A stretch of DNA of 64,000 nt from Bromus sterilis (Eukaryota; Streptophyta; Magnoliopsida; Poales; Poaceae): assembly GCA_950022295.1 (NCBI GenBank), contig OX465598.1:301270001-301334000 (forward strand). Reading direction: 5' to 3'. Position 1 is the stretch's first letter. Every line of letters begins with the position of its first letter. The position numbers and the translations under genes are program-made. The notes beneath the pieces were generated by a model. The model saw nothing but the letters and a program-made list of their open reading frames with translations. It was not told where the DNA came from and ran no database searches. Shown one piece after another: positions 1 to 11,706 of this stretch.

Positions 1-1157
1 TTTGCATCCGAGTCATCATCAATTGTCTGTTCTCTCAAAGCCTTTGCTAGCCAAACCTCTATACTAAGCGGAATTCTGCTTGTAGATCCATACCCTGAAA
101 CCAGTATCTTCCATTTGCTTCCAACATACCTTCCTATTCGTGGTATTCCACTACCACTCCTAAATCATAGAATTTCCGTGTTATCCTTATATGTTCAAAA
201 TCTTCTGTTTTGTGCCCCTGTTTTAGCTCATGAGGAAGTAGTAGTTAACTCATGACCTTCTTAAGTTGGACAATTTTTACCCCGGGATTGCATGTCTAAT
301 CTGCAAACCCCTAATACGATAAGGGACTGGCATGAGTGCGCCCAGCTCACAAAAGATAATCACAACCAACAAACCTCCTTCACGCTTTGTTCATGAGAAA
401 TCAGAAAACTTTGGCAGTGATAAACAAAGGAGATTGTGGGGATGTGATCGTCCCCGTTTGGGAGCCGTTCCTCGAAACTTGTCCAATCTGAGAAGAAATT
501 GAGTTATCTATTAGCATTCGTTGACAAATCATGCACCTCTCAAAAATTGTTTTCATTCTATTTGATCTAAGGATAGCACTTGAGTTTTCCCTGCTTGCCT
601 TTAACAATGCTGTTAGTTCCTTTACTTTACTTTTGTGTTGAGTCAGTTTTCCCTACTTCCTCCTTTCCCAAAGAGAACAGACACTTGATGTTGATGAAGA
701 TTCATCAATATAATGTTGCATTAAATTTTTGCCATGCCATATCATTGTTGACATTATCTCTTGATAAGTAAGTTGTTTGCAAAAGCATTTGCCAAGAAAA
801 AATCTTCCTTTGTGTTAACATTTGCACTACATGACTAATAGCTTGTTCTTTCAAAAAGTTCCAAATTATCTCTTCAAAATATAAAGAGAAAGAGCAAAGG
901 TAAAATATTTTAGTTGTTCCTTGACCAAAGGACTTGTTTGCCATGATTTGATGAGTTTCCTTAGCCCTACTTTTGATTATAATTGTTATTACTCTTTTAT
1001 AAGGGCTTTATGAGTTGGAGATTGTTGTTTAGGATGTTTGAGTTTGGTGAAAAGATCATGATGCTTCTTGTCCGTATTTTATTTATCGACACTTCACTCT
1101 CTAAACTTGTGGACAGGTTTACCGAGCTCAGTTTTCGCTTGGGGACAAGCGAGGTCT
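1..1157 (+). other. TE1: 3' internal non-coding region of an Athila-type Gypsy element
   Basis: No convincing coding frame lies here. The stretch resembles the 3' internal region of TE3 (about 7800-8870) in order and wording, for example the block at about 290-450 matches about 8030-8190. It ends in a polypurine tract followed at once by an LTR, so it is the untranslated 3' part of a + strand retrotransposon whose coding part lies left of the window. Confidence 0.75.
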
Positions 1158-1171
1158 AAGCTTGGGGGAGT
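1158..1171 (+). other. TE1 polypurine tract
   Basis: The sequence AAGCTTGGGGGAGT directly precedes the LTR start TGATACGTC. The same tract precedes the TE3 LTR (8857-8870) and, inverted, the TE8 LTR (21779-21792). A purine tract here primes plus-strand DNA synthesis in LTR retrotransposons. Confidence 0.85.
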
Positions 1172-2685
1172 TGATACGTCCAAAATGCATCACTATTTTA
1201 TATCGTAATTCATCCTTATTCATTGATATATTTCATATTATGATGATGTTCTTATGTTGTTTTGGCTTATTTTACACAGTTTGCAACTTTCCGGTGCCGA
1301 AGCAGCAGACGCAGGATTCAACGGTAAAAAGTGGACGCTGAGTTGCTGAAGAAGAATACCTCCAAATTACCTGAAAATCAACGGGGGGGTATTTTCCAGA
1401 AGAATAACGAAGACTCGCCGAAGAGGGGCCAGAGGGGGGCACAGAGGCCCCAAGCGGACACCTGGTGCGGCCCCACCCCTGGCCGCGCTGGGAGGGCGCC
1501 TGGAGCCCTGGGGCCACTCCCAGCTCCCCCCTCTGTCCTATATACTCCTCGTTACGCGAAAATCCTAAAAATATAAGATTTCAAGGAGTTCCGCTGCCGC
1601 TCCGTTGCGGAAACCTACAGAGAAGAAAAGGGCTCTCCGGCGGGCAGATTCCGCCGAGGAGATCACCTCCCGGAAGGGGAGATCATCGCCATCATCATCA
1701 CCATCGTCACGGGCATCATCAAGATCATCATCAACATCATCCCCAACATCAACACCATCTCCACCACAATCCAATCTCACCTCACAAGTCTATCTTGTGT
1801 TCTAATCCGTACTATCTATCCTCTCTACTCTACCGGTGTTGATTAATACTTTGTGGTGAATGCTATTGAGTTTTGTTGGGGAAATACCATTATGTCTAGA
1901 TTGTTTATCATATATTTATCACCTCTGATCATGATCTATTTTATGTCTTGTGAGTAGTTACTTTAGTTCTTGAGGACAATGGAGAAGTCTAGTTGTTAGT
2001 AGTCATATGATGTTGAAGTAATTTGTGTTGTTTGATATTTAAGTTGTGTTGTTATTTTCCTAGTGGTGTTGTGTGAGTCTAACACTCAACACTTCGCCTT
2101 CTTAAGGACCTAGGGGAATACATTGTGTATTAAGAATGCTTACGGTGGGTTGCCGGAGTGACAGAAACCTGAACCCCAGTTTGCACACTTTTGCACAAGG
2201 GAATACTGGATCCTTGATATTATTGATGTGGTTAGGCTTTGCCTTAATTTCTATCTTGTATTTGCGGATGCTTGTAAGATGTATAATCATAAGAGTGCAC
2301 TTATCTTAGTCTAGAAGGTTTGCTAGCATAGATCCACCCACTCAACACTTATCGGCACAACACTTGTTATCGATACAGAGTATGGCGAAAGCACGTGACT
2401 ACCTCTCCATGTGTCCTCAAGAACGCTTTAGTCTTTATAACTTCAGTTGTCAGGCTTATCCTTTGCTCAAAAGGATTAGGCCACTTGCTACTCCTCAGTG
2501 CCATTTACTTTGCTTGCTTTTATCTTATCGTCGCTTATATCGAAAACCCCTAAAAAGTTATCTTTCAGTGTTTGCAGTTATTCCTTGTCCATCATCACCT
2601 ATCAGTACCTTTCGCTCCTCGTTGGGTTCGACACTCTTACTTATCGAAAACGCTACAATAGATCCCTTTACGTTGAGGTTCATCA
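1172..2685 (+). repeat. TE1 3' LTR (1514 bp)
   Basis: The LTR runs from TGAT to ATCA. It is over 90% similar by eye to the inverted LTR at 4730-6242, which belongs to a separate element (TE2). The order is AT-rich start, GC-rich block (about 1420-1530), TATA-like motif, CAT-rich low-complexity block (1680-1770), then 3' end. The next five bases, ATGGT (2686-2690), should be the target-site duplication. Its partner copy lies left of the window. Confidence 0.85.
1538..1545 (+). promoter_or_regulatory. LTR TATA-like box of TE1
   Basis: CTATATAC follows a GC-rich stretch within the LTR. The same layout recurs in the homologous LTR of TE2 and in the other LTRs here. It probably sets the U3/R boundary shortly downstream. 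Confidence 0.5.
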
Positions 2686-3489
2686 ATGGTATGTTGACAA
2701 ATATACGGACTAATCCCCTTAAGGTCATCAAGGGTATAGCCAATTGCACCTCGATGTTTGCGAAGTACTTCCAATAGTCGCTCTTCTTCATACCGTGAAA
2801 GGTTAGAATTGATAATAACAGGATATACTTTCTTTTCATCTAAATAAGCATATTTGAGCGAATCAGGAAGAGGTTTAAGATCAAACACTTGATCTTCTTT
2901 TGGTTTCGATAAAATTCCCAAAGGTTCAACTGGAAGGTTGTGCTTTAGGATAGCAGGTTGTCTTAAGAATATTTCGTCCAGCTCATTCCTCTCCTGCATA
3001 TGCAAATCATTCTCATGGTCCTCCATATATTGCTGCAAAGGATCATTAGGAGGAATAGCAATGGAAGAAATAACTTCAATAATCTTATCATTACTAGGCA
3101 AATCAGTACCAGGAGGCTTCTTAGAGAACGTAGAAAAATTAAATTCATATGGCTCACCATTGAATTCAACAGAAACTTTACCTTTCTTGCAATCTATTAT
3201 AGCTCCACAGGTTCTAAGAAAAGGTCTACCGAAAATAATAGGAAAAAAATTATTCCTTACTGAACAAAGTACTAGAAAGTCGGTCGGATATTTTTACCTT
3301 TCCGCATAAGACTTCAACGTCTCTCACAATTCCGATAGGAGAGATAGTTGCTCTGTTTGCAAGATGAATAGTAACATCAACTTCTTCAAGTTCACAAGCT
3401 GAAATCTCACTCATGATCTCTTGATAAAGTGAATAAGGGATAGCACTAGCACTCGATCCCAAATTGCATAGCCCATATTAATTGTGATC
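2686..3489 (-). pseudogene. TE2 protease and start of reverse transcriptase (decayed)
   Basis: This is the part of the Gypsy polyprotein after gag. The frame opens at about 3489 with a retropepsin-like motif. It reads C-N-L-G-S-S where the family has C-D-L-G-A, so the catalytic aspartate is replaced by asparagine. After a frame change near 3250-3290 the protease C-terminal motif G-R-P-F-L is seen. A linker follows, then the reverse-transcriptase entry motif L-K-G-I-S-P near 2710. The frame ends at 2686, where the inverted LTR of TE1 begins. RT, RNase H and integrase are therefore missing from this side. Protease activity is unlikely because of the D to N change, the frameshift and a stop between gag and protease. 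Identification rests on motif order and is secure at superfamily level. Confidence 0.75.
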
Positions 3490-4617
3490 TCCTATTTTAA
3501 CAGATACTACTGGAGTACCTGAAATTGGGCCCTTATTCTTGGTTGTCACAAGGTTAGTGGAAACAGCACAAAAATTTATATTGGAATCTAAAGCATCATT
3601 AGTAACAAGATCCTTAACCAATGCAACTTGAGGATCGACCTTGATCTGGTCCTCAAGCTCATCAATTATTCTCTCACTCTTATTCATTATGCCTATCACA
3701 AAAGAGTGCTCGCTTATTCTTACGGGAAAAGGGGGCTTTTCATATATAACTGCAGACACAATAGGGTCAGCAACATGAATATCAATAGGTAATTCTTTGA
3801 AGGGTTTATGATGCTGATTCTTCTCCTTCTTAGAAGAGTCGATATGAGAGGCTAAGTCCTTACAAAAAACAACCATTAGATGGGAATCAAGACCAATCTT
3901 AGAGAAAAAGGTATTAAAATAATCAGTTTTCACATAGCTCTCTATATAATCATGCTCATAATTTATAGCGGGTTCAATACCTTTATCTATTTCCCAATCT
4001 TCGGTCCTCTTATGGATCCTTTCGAGGAGATCCCATCTTTCTTCAACACTTTTCGTTTGAAATACCCCACTAGAGGAGGCATCCAGCATCTCCTTATCCT
4101 GACGAGAAAGTCTAGCATAAAAATTTGTAAGTATAGTTTTCTTGGGGAGCTCATGAATAGGACATTTGAGCATTAGAGATTTCAATCTCCCCCAAGCTTG
4201 AGCGATGCTTTCTCTGTCACAAGACCTAAAGTTATAGATATAGTTCCTGTCTCGATGAATTTCATGAAGAGGATAAAACTTGTTATAAAAGAGAGACATA
4301 AGCTCTTGCCAATCAAGCAAATGAGAGTTATCGAGCAGCTTATACCAATCTGAAGCTTTATCTATAAGCGATACGGAGAACAATTTCTTCATGACAAACT
4401 CCTTTGATACACCTGCAAGCTTAAATAGTGAACATAGTTGTGATAAATATAGCAAGTGTTCACTTGGATGTCTGTCTCCTGCATAACGATTAGCCAAAAC
4501 ACAATCAATAATACCGGCTGGTATTTTATAAGGCATAATTTCAGTAGGGCGAGGTACAACCACCACAGATGTGGGGTGTTTCCCCATAAGCAACGATCCA
4601 ATAGATAGGTTGTCCAT
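3478..4617 (-). CDS. TE2 gag polyprotein
   Basis: A 379-residue frame starts at an ATG (4617) 83 nt after the PBS, although the frame stays open a few codons upstream. It has the features of a plant Gypsy gag (Retrotrans_gag family): a helical N-terminal half with a D-W-Q-E-L motif, then the conserved A-Q-A-W-G-R-L-K block and the R-L-S-R-Q-D-K segment. This protein forms the cytoplasmic particle that packages the RNA. In intact relatives gag runs on into protease in the same frame. Here a TAA stop at 3478-3480 ends it just before the protease motif. No zinc knuckle is obvious. Whether any product is made is unknown, since the element is split by TE1. Confidence 0.75.
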   Translation of the reverse strand: MDNLSIGSLLMGKHPTSVVVVPRPTEIMPYKIPAGIIDCVLANRYAGDRHPSEHLLYLSQLCSLFKLAGVSKEFVMKKLFSVSLIDKASDWYKLLDNSHLLDWQELMSLFYNKFYPLHEIHRDRNYIYNFRSCDRESIAQAWGRLKSLMLKCPIHELPKKTILTNFYARLSRQDKEMLDASSSGVFQTKSVEERWDLLERIHKRTEDWEIDKGIEPAINYEHDYIESYVKTDYFNTFFSKIGLDSHLMVVFCKDLASHIDSSKKEKNQHHKPFKELPIDIHVADPIVSAVIYEKPPFPVRISEHSFVIGIMNKSERIIDELEDQIKVDPQVALVKDLVTNDALDSNINFCAVSTNLVTTKNKGPISGTPVVSVKIGDHN

Positions 4618-4699
4618 ACGGACAAAGAGCAACAACAGAAAAATAAAAACAACAATATAAAAATTTCCTTACCAGCTTCACTTACCAATAGCGCTATGC

Positions 4700-4717
4700 T
4701 CCCCGGCAACGGCGCCA
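4700..4717 (-). other. TE2 primer-binding site (tRNA-Asp type)
   Basis: On the minus strand the site reads TGGCGCCGTTGCCGGGGA, 12 nt after the LTR end. This is complementary to the 3' end of plant tRNA-Asp(GTC), the usual primer of Athila/Tat Gypsy elements. Confidence 0.9.
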
Positions 4718-4729
4718 GAAAACGTTACT

Positions 4730-6242
4730 TGATTGCCCTCAACGTAAAGGGATCTATTGCAGCGTTTTCGATAAGTAAGAGTGTCGAACCCAATGAGGAG
4801 CGAAAGGTACTGATAGGTGATGATGGACAAGGAATAACTACAAACACTGAAAGATAACTTTTTATGGGTTTTCGATATAAGCGACGATAAGATAAAAGCA
4901 AGAAAAGTAAATGGCACTAAGGAGTAGCAAGTGGTCCAATCCTTTTGAGCAAACGATAAGCCTGACAACTGAACTTATAAAGACTAAAGTGTTCTTGAGG
5001 ACACATGGACAGGTACTCACGTGCTTTCGCCATACTCTGTTTCGACAACGAGTGTTGTGCTGATAAGTGTTGAGTGGGTGGATCTATGCTAGCACACCTT
5101 CTATACTAAGATAAGTGCACTCTTATGATTAAACATCTTGCAAGCATCCGCAAATACAAGATAGAAATTAAGGCAAAGCCTAACCACAGCAATAAGATCA
5201 AGGATCCAATATTCCCTTGTGCAAAAGTGTGCAAACTGGGGTTCTGGTTTCTGTCACTCCGGCAACCCACCATAAGCATTCTTTATACACAATGTATTCC
5301 CCTAGGTCCTTAAAAAGGCGAAATGTTGAGTGTTCGACTCACACAACACCACTAGGAAAATAACAACACAACTTAAATATCAAACAACACAAATTACTTA
5401 AACATCATATGACTACGAACAACTAGACTTCTCCCATGTCCTCAAGAACTAAAGTAACTACTCACAAGACATAAAAGAGATCATGATCAGAGGTGATAAA
5501 TAAATGATAAACAATCTGCACATAATGATATTTCTCCAACAAAACTCAATACCATTCACCACAAAGTAGTAATCAACACCGGTAGAGTAGAGAGGATAGA
5601 TAGTACGGATTACAACACAAGATAAACTTGTGAGGTGAGATTGGATGGTGGTGGAGATGGTGCTGATGTTGGGGATGATGTTGATGATGATCTCGATGAT
5701 GCCCGTGACGATGGAGATGACGATGGCGATGATCTCCCCTTCCGGGAGGTGATCTCCTCGGCGGAATCTGCCCGCCGGAGAGCCCTTTTCTTCTCTGTAG
5801 GTTTCCGCCACGGAGCGGCGACGGAACTCCGTAAAAGCTTCTTTTTCTAGGTTTTCGCGTAACGATGAGTATATAGGCCAGAGCGGGGAGCCGGGAGTGG
5901 CCCCAGGGCTCCAGGCGCCCTCCCAGCGCGGCCAGGGGTGGGGCCACGCCAGGTGGCCGCCTGGGGCTCCTGTGGCCCCCCTCTGGCCCCTCTTCGTCGA
6001 GTCTTCGTTAATCTTCTAGAAAATACCCCCCGTTGATTTTCAGGTAATTTGGAGGTATTCTTCTTCAGCAACTCAGCGTCCACTTTTTACCACTGAATCC
6101 TGCGTCTGCTGCTTCGGCACCGGAAAGTTGCAAATTGTGTAAATTAAGCCTAAACAATATAAGAACTTCATCGCACTATGAAATATATCAATGAATAAGG
6201 ATGAATTACGACATAAAATAGTGATGAAATTTGAATGTATCA
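4730..6242 (-). repeat. TE2 5' LTR (1513 bp)
   Basis: In minus orientation it runs from TGATACATTC at 6242 to ATCA at 4730. It aligns over its whole length with the TE1 LTR (1172-2685) in reverse. It holds the same GC-rich block and TATA-like motif (about 5870 on the minus strand). A PBS follows it, which marks it as a 5' LTR. Confidence 0.85.
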
Positions 6243-7024
6243 CCATGCAGCCTTCCGGGTTGAGGACCCTCTTCAACTCCCTTTACTGCCAGGAGGAGAC
6301 CGACATTCGGCGTACGAAGATTTCCAGCATTTTGTTTCCACACCTCAGTTATTTTGCGTATTTTGGTGCTAGAGGGGTGTTAGCTCGTGACAACACGAGC
6401 AATGGTTCTCCACCAGATTTCGCTATTTATGCGAACGCCCTCTCTGATAAGAAGGAGTATAATGTGGGTGCCTTGATTGCTCGGCGCCTTGTTACGAACA
6501 GTAACAAGGGCGATTTATATGGTGGCGTTTACGCCACACTTATCCTTGAGTCTCTTGAGCGCACCCTGCTTCCTGATGATGTTCCCTTTTCATACGCGAG
6601 TCTCGATCTTGCGGCTTTGAAGAGGCATAAGTTTGTTACCATGACTTCCCAGTTTGGTAACCTTGATTATATTTTGAGGTTTGAAAGGACCATTACTCGT
6701 GAGATCCGTCTACCTGCACCACTTTTGTTTGATAACACTCGCAGGAACGGATGGTACTTCAACGAGATTCAGTTCGATGAGTTCATGACTAATTACCAGC
6801 CGCATAACCCCATGGAGGGGGTTGTGCCCGATGAGGAGGAGCATGGTGAGTTCCCACCTTTCCAGGGAGAGACCTTCACCGAGCATGGCGAGGGATCTTC
6901 TTCCGCTTCGAGCGCAGGGCCTTCCTCATGGGAGGATCTGAGGACTTCGGTGTATGCACCGGAGGGCTCATACGACTCCTGGACTTACCATTACCCCGGA
7001 GCAGGAGGCTCTCTGGGGAAGTAG
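6243..7024 (+). pseudogene. TE3 ATHILA ORF1-like protein, C-terminal 260 residues
   Basis: The frame from 6243 to the stop at 7024 is clearly homologous to the C-terminal part of the intact TE8 frame at 23596-24840. It shares the F-P-H-L-x-Y-F-A-Y block, the A-R-D-N-T-S motif, the S-N-K-G-D-L-Y-G-G-V-Y segment and an acidic, Ser/Gly-rich tail. The N-terminal third is missing because TE2 is inserted at 6242. Codons read upstream of 6243 in this frame belong to the TE2 LTR and are not part of the gene. The protein resembles the ATHILA ORF1 family of plant Gypsy elements, whose biochemical role is not established. The gene is broken by insertion but the remaining frame is open. Confidence 0.75.
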
Positions 7025-8856
7025 CTGCTACCAACTTAGGCCAAAAGCCTAAGATTGGGGGAGTACGTTCCCTTCTCACCTTTCCATTGTATTATCCGTT
7101 TTCATTTTATTCGCTTTGATCTTTTCGAAGTTTTTGCTCGTTCTTCTTTGTTCTTTTATTTTGCAAAAACAACAAAAATATTTCTCTTTTCTCTTTTCTT
7201 TCGTTAAATCTTTAAAAAAATCCAAAAATATTTTCTTTTCTCTCTTTAGTTTGCTTTGTTGGAGAGTTCAGCTCAAGTTCGTGATGGCATTTGCACTTGA
7301 TTATATATTTTCCTACGTTCAATTGTGCAAGCGACGAGGCAGTGATGACGAAGATCGACGAAAGGGATGCAACAAGGAAAACCGGTATGAACTCTTCTTG
7401 TTTCTACGTTTGTACATATGCTTGTACTTATGATATAGAGACCAGCTTGTAGCGACATAGTGCTATGTTTACAATGCTTTCCCAGTGTTCATGCTTTCCT
7501 TGTGGCTAATCCCAAATAGCTAGAGTACATAATGTGTTCTTGAAATGATTTACATGCATTGCATTGTTCATGGTTTGGCATACTGCAGTGGTATTTCCCT
7601 TTGGAGAATTCTTGGATTGACCTGGCACATGCTTACACATGTTTATGACTGAAAAGTCTACTATGCCTTGATGATCTGTGAATTTCAGAATAGTTATATC
7701 ATTTTCATGCCCAATTCAATGTTACTTTGTCGCTCTGCATGATTATGATTGTTATTGCTCTCTAGTTGGCCGCTTCCCAGTCTTTTGCTAGCCTTCGCTC
7801 GCACTAAGCGGATTTCTGCTTGTGCATCCAAAATCCTTGAAACCAGTTTTTCCATATGAGTCCACCATATCTTTCTATGTGGTATTTACCGGCCATCCTA
7901 ACGAAGACTTTCTTGTACCATCTCGAAATTATTCAAAAGCACTCATGTGTTGTGCGTCTGTTTTAGCTCATGAGGAAGTAGTAGGTAATTCATGACCGTA
8001 TTATGTTAGACATGTTTTATTCCGGGATTGCATGTCTAATCTGCAAACCCCTAATATGAGGAGGGACTGGCATGAGTGCGCCCAGCTCAAAAAATATAAT
8101 CACAACCAACAAACCCTCCGTCACACTTTGCCTATGAGAAATCAAAAAACTTTGGCAGTGATAAACAAACGAGATTAAGGGGATGTGATCGTCTCCATCT
8201 TGGGAGCCGTTCCTCGAAACATGTCTAGCGTAAGAGGTGATTGAGTTGTCTACTAGCATTCGTTGACGAATCATGCACCTCCCAAAACACTTTTTATCTC
8301 TGTTTTCAAAACCAAGAGCTCTGGTACAAGTTTAGTTTTTGCTTCCATTCATGGGTTTTCAACCTTGCCATTAAACTCCACGGTTCGAGAGTCTTCACCT
8401 TATTCCTTCAAAGCACCAACTATGAGAGCATAATTGTCATTCTGAGTGTAATGTGCATTGTCCCAAAGTACTACATTGTCTTTTGCATGATTGTGGTATT
8501 ACTTATTCTGAAGCTCTTAGTTCTAGTCTCCTTTAAAACTCCGAAGGAGTTTCTGCATTTATGTTTTGCTTCACTCATGGAGGCTAGCGAAATACCACTC
8601 TAGTATGTTCAAGCTTTGTGCATTGTAATCCTGTCTTGATTTTCAGTAGCATATTATTTACTTTTAGTTGTTTGTGATTGATCACTTGAAATAAGGATTG
8701 CTTCGTGCATTGCCCTCATAGAATTGTTTTGATACTTGCTAAATTCTTTTCATAATGCATGCTTATATACATCTATTGAAGAAAAATAGTTTGTCAAAGT
8801 TTTCTTTGTCGCGTTCAGTTCGTTGTACTGAATTGCTTGAGGACAAGCAATATGCT
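7025..8856 (+). other. TE3 3' internal non-coding region
   Basis: About 1.8 kb without a supported gene. It begins with a T-rich stretch (7110-7260) and later matches TE1 (1-1171) and the reverse of TE8 (21793-23560). The same order in three elements marks it as a conserved 3' leader of this group. Short open frames in it differ between copies and are not credible genes. Confidence 0.7.
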
Positions 8857-8870
8857 AAGCTTGGGGGAGT
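8857..8870 (+). other. TE3 polypurine tract
   Basis: AAGCTTGGGGGAGT lies immediately before the LTR start at 8871 and is identical to the TE1 tract. Confidence 0.85.
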
Positions 8871-10267
8871 TGATACGTCTCAAACGTATCTATTTTTCCA
8901 AACACTTTTGCTATTGTTTTTCCCTCATTCTTGCATGATTTTGATGAAACTAACCCAGACTAACGTTGTTTTCAGCAGAGCTGCATGTATGGTTTTATTG
9001 TGCGTAGGAAAATGGATTTTTGGACGTCTCAGAAAATTCCCAGAAAAAACACAGAAAATCCACGCACCCGAGGGGCCATTGTGCCAGAAGTGAGACCATA
9101 GGACAGCTAAGGGGGCCCCAGGCGCCCCCTGGCACGGCCAGGGGTGGGGCCGCGCCCTCTGGACGCCTGGGAGCCTCCCCCCTCCTCTGGTGCCCTACCG
9201 AGACTCCTATTTATTCCCGTGACGGAGAACCCCAGAAACAGAAGTCATTTTACCAATTCACGTCGCGGAGCCGCCGCCACCCTCTGTTCTTCTCCGGGAG
9301 GGCTAATCTGCAGGTTGTTTTGGCCTCCGGTGAGGGGAGATCATCGCCATCGTCATCATCATCACCACTCCATCCTGCCTCCATCACTTTTCCATCCATG
9401 TCTGAGTAATTCCCTGCTCTAGGCAAAGGGGATGGTAGGGATTGGATGAGTTAGATCATGTAATAGTTTATCAGATTGTTAGGGGCAGGTTGCCTATCAT
9501 CTAGATTTTTGTTTATCGTCTTTGCTTCAACTTGTTGCTCTTAATGGTTGTCACTTTGGGCCCGAGTGGCATGATTTCAGATCTGAACCCTATGTGTTTT
9601 CATGAATATATTTGTGTTCTTGATCCTATCTATGAGTTGTATGCACCTGTTATAGTCTGGAACTGGCGATCCCAAAGGTGACATCTTGGGACACCAAAGG
9701 AGATGGACTATAATTTGAGGATTCCATGTATCCATTGATTGTTAATGCTTTGTTCCGGTGCTCTTTGACAGGAGCACCTTAATCTCCATAAGTTCCTTTT
9801 CGTCCCGTTCGTAGAGGGATGGTAGGACAAAAGATGTTGTGCAAGTTCTTATTGCAAGCACGTACAACTACCTATGGGGTACATGCCTGATGTTTGAATT
9901 ATGCCTAGATGATCATTTCTTTTCTGTGTGCCTTGCCCCAAGTTAAATACATGATGTGTCTTATTCATGCAGCGCCCAACCATCCATCTCCCTAGCCTAC
10001 AGTGTTTTTAATTCTGCTGGTTACTAGTTGTTTAGTTTCGCTATTTTACTATTACTGTTTCACCACCACTATTTCCGTTGCTATCATCACTTCCATATTG
10101 CAGTTACTATTAATATCTTGTTACAAGTGTATCTCAGGTGCGGTGGAATTGAAAACTCCACTGTTAAAGCTTGTGGATATTCTTTGGCTCCCCTTGAGTC
10201 GAATCTATAAATTGCGTCATTCTTCCCCGTGAAGACTATCTCGATCCCCTACAGTTGTGGGTTATCA
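8871..10267 (+). repeat. TE3 3' LTR (1397 bp)
   Basis: It runs TGATACGTCT to GTTATCA and is homologous to the TE8 LTRs (20378-21778 and 27350-28540, both inverted). A TATA-like CTATTTATT lies at 9207-9215 after a GC-rich block. The right flank ATTGG (10268-10272) begins the gag gene of TE4, so TE3 is inserted there. Confidence 0.85.
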
Positions 10268-11543
10268 ATTGGGTGCTAAGATTTTGGATATCCTCAACAA
10301 CTTGGATAGTAGCAATGGTATGGTGTGTAGGAAGGCTCTTAATTCTATCTTCTTCCTCCTTTTCTCTAGCCCATCTCTCTTTAAGTTTAGCCATCATCCT
10401 ACTGTTTTCATTAATTTGCACTTGAATAGCATTCATAGGAGTGACCTTCCTCTCCTCAAGAGGATAAGTTCTAATTTTAAGCAATTCTACTTCATGGGCT
10501 AAATTGTCTACCTTCGACGAGAGATTATCTAATTTTTCTAGTTTTTCCTCTACAGTCTTGTTGAAGGCTTTTTTGGTAGTGATGAAGTCTTTAAGCATAC
10601 TCTCTAGTTCAGAAGTGGAGTTCTTGGTGCTAGGATAAGTGTTGTTGTTCCCATAGTTGTTGGAGGGGAACGGTCTAGGATTGCTACCAAAATTACTCCT
10701 ATAAGCATTGTTATTGAAGTTGTTTCTAGAGATAAAGTTCACATCTACTTGATCTTGAGCAATCAAAGAATTTAAAGGAACATCATGAGGATCAATAGGA
10801 GATTGCTTGGTAAGTAGAGAAATAATCAATTCAACTTTTTCGTTTAGGGAGGAGATCTCCTCGACAGAGTTTACCTTCCTACCTGTTGGAGCTCTTTCAG
10901 TGTGCCATTGGGAATAGTTGGTCATCATCTCATCGAGTAGTTTTGTGGCAGCACCAAGCGTTGTTGACATAAAGGTTCCTCCCGCGTCCGAATCTAGCAA
11001 GTTTCACGAGGTAAAGTTCAAGCCTGCATAAAAAGTTTGGATAACCATTCAAGTAGTCAAACCATGCGTAGGGAAATTCTTAAAAGGAGATTTCATGCGT
11101 TCCCAAGCTTGGGCAACATGCTCATTATCCAATTGCTTAAAATTCATATTACTCCTCAATTGGATAAACTTAGCTGGGGGGTAGTACTTCCCAATAAAAG
11201 CATCCTTGCACTTATCCCAAGAATCTATGTTATCCCTAGGCAAGGATTGAAACCAGATTTTAGCTTCTCCTCTCAAGGAGAAAGGAAAAAGCTTAAGACT
11301 AATGATATCACCATCTACTTCTTTGTACTTTTGCATATCACAAATCTCAACAAAATTATTTAAGTGCAAAGCAGCAGCATCTCCAGCACCGGAGAATTGA
11401 TCTTTCATAACAAGGTTCAGCAAAGCAGGTTTAATCTCATAAGAAGGTGCTGAAGTGGCAGGTGGAGCAATAGGAGTGCAGATAAAGGCACTATTGTTAT
11501 GACTAGTGAAGTCACACAACTTGGTGTTCTCGGTGGAACCTAT
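10268..11543 (-). pseudogene. TE4 gag (decayed, 3'-truncated by TE3)
   Basis: This is the gag gene of an Athila-type Gypsy element on the minus strand. The first part (to about 11049) carries the Retrotrans_gag signature: W-F-Q-S-L-P, W-D-K-C-K-D-A-F, then H-V-A-Q-A-W-E-R-M. The second part, in the same frame, holds the A-G-G-T-F-M motif, an Asn-rich stretch and a long predicted coiled coil. Two in-frame TGA codons (11049-11051 and about 11006) break it. The expected start codon before G-S-T-E-N-T reads ATA rather than ATG (11541-11543). The 3' end is lost at 10268, where TE3 is inserted. A related gag occurs in TE10 (33706-34325). Not functional. Confidence 0.75.
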
Positions 11544-11677
11544 AGAGGCAGCAAGCAAGATAACAATTTTTTTATTTTTGATAAGGGACACTAAAGCAAA
11601 AACTGAAAGGTAGACTAACAAGACTAAAAAGCAAAGATAAAAGATAGTGTGCAACTCCCCTATCTTGAAGAGTGGAG

Positions 11678-11695
11678 TCCCCGGCAACGGCGCCA
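11678..11695 (-). other. TE4 primer-binding site (tRNA-Asp type)
   Basis: The minus strand reads TGGCGCCGTTGCCGGGGA, identical to the TE2 site, 11 nt from the LTR end at 11707. Confidence 0.9.
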
Positions 11696-11706
11696 GAAAT
11701 TAGCTT

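Larger units (their letters stand above)
2686..6242 (-). mobile_element. TE2: 5' part of an Athila-lineage Gypsy retrotransposon
   Basis: Read on the minus strand the order is 5' LTR (6242-4730), tRNA-Asp-type PBS, gag, protease, then the start of the reverse-transcriptase region. It is cut at 2686 by the insertion of TE1. The remaining pol and the 3' LTR lie left of TE1, outside the window. Right of 6242 the sequence changes abruptly to an ATHILA ORF1-like gene of TE3, so TE2 is inserted in TE3. CCATG (6243-6247) is the expected right target duplication. Confidence 0.8.

Noticed and set aside
1465..1842. Histidine-rich open frame, with a matching Asp-rich frame on the other strand; similar at 5458-5947
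   Set aside because: It is a CAT-rich low-complexity block inside the LTRs. The frames differ between the two copies and carry no domain.
4700..4717. tRNA-Asp and tRNA-Met gene fragments at the PBS sites
   Set aside because: Only the 12-18 nt complementary to the tRNA 3' end are present, placed beside LTR ends. No tRNA body follows.
1172..6242. The two inverted LTRs (1172-2685 and 4730-6242) as one element with inverted LTRs or a palindromic transposon
   Set aside because: The left LTR has its own polypurine tract in + orientation, and the right LTR has its own PBS in - orientation. The join at 2685 interrupts a pol gene. Two nested elements of one family explain all of this without an inversion.
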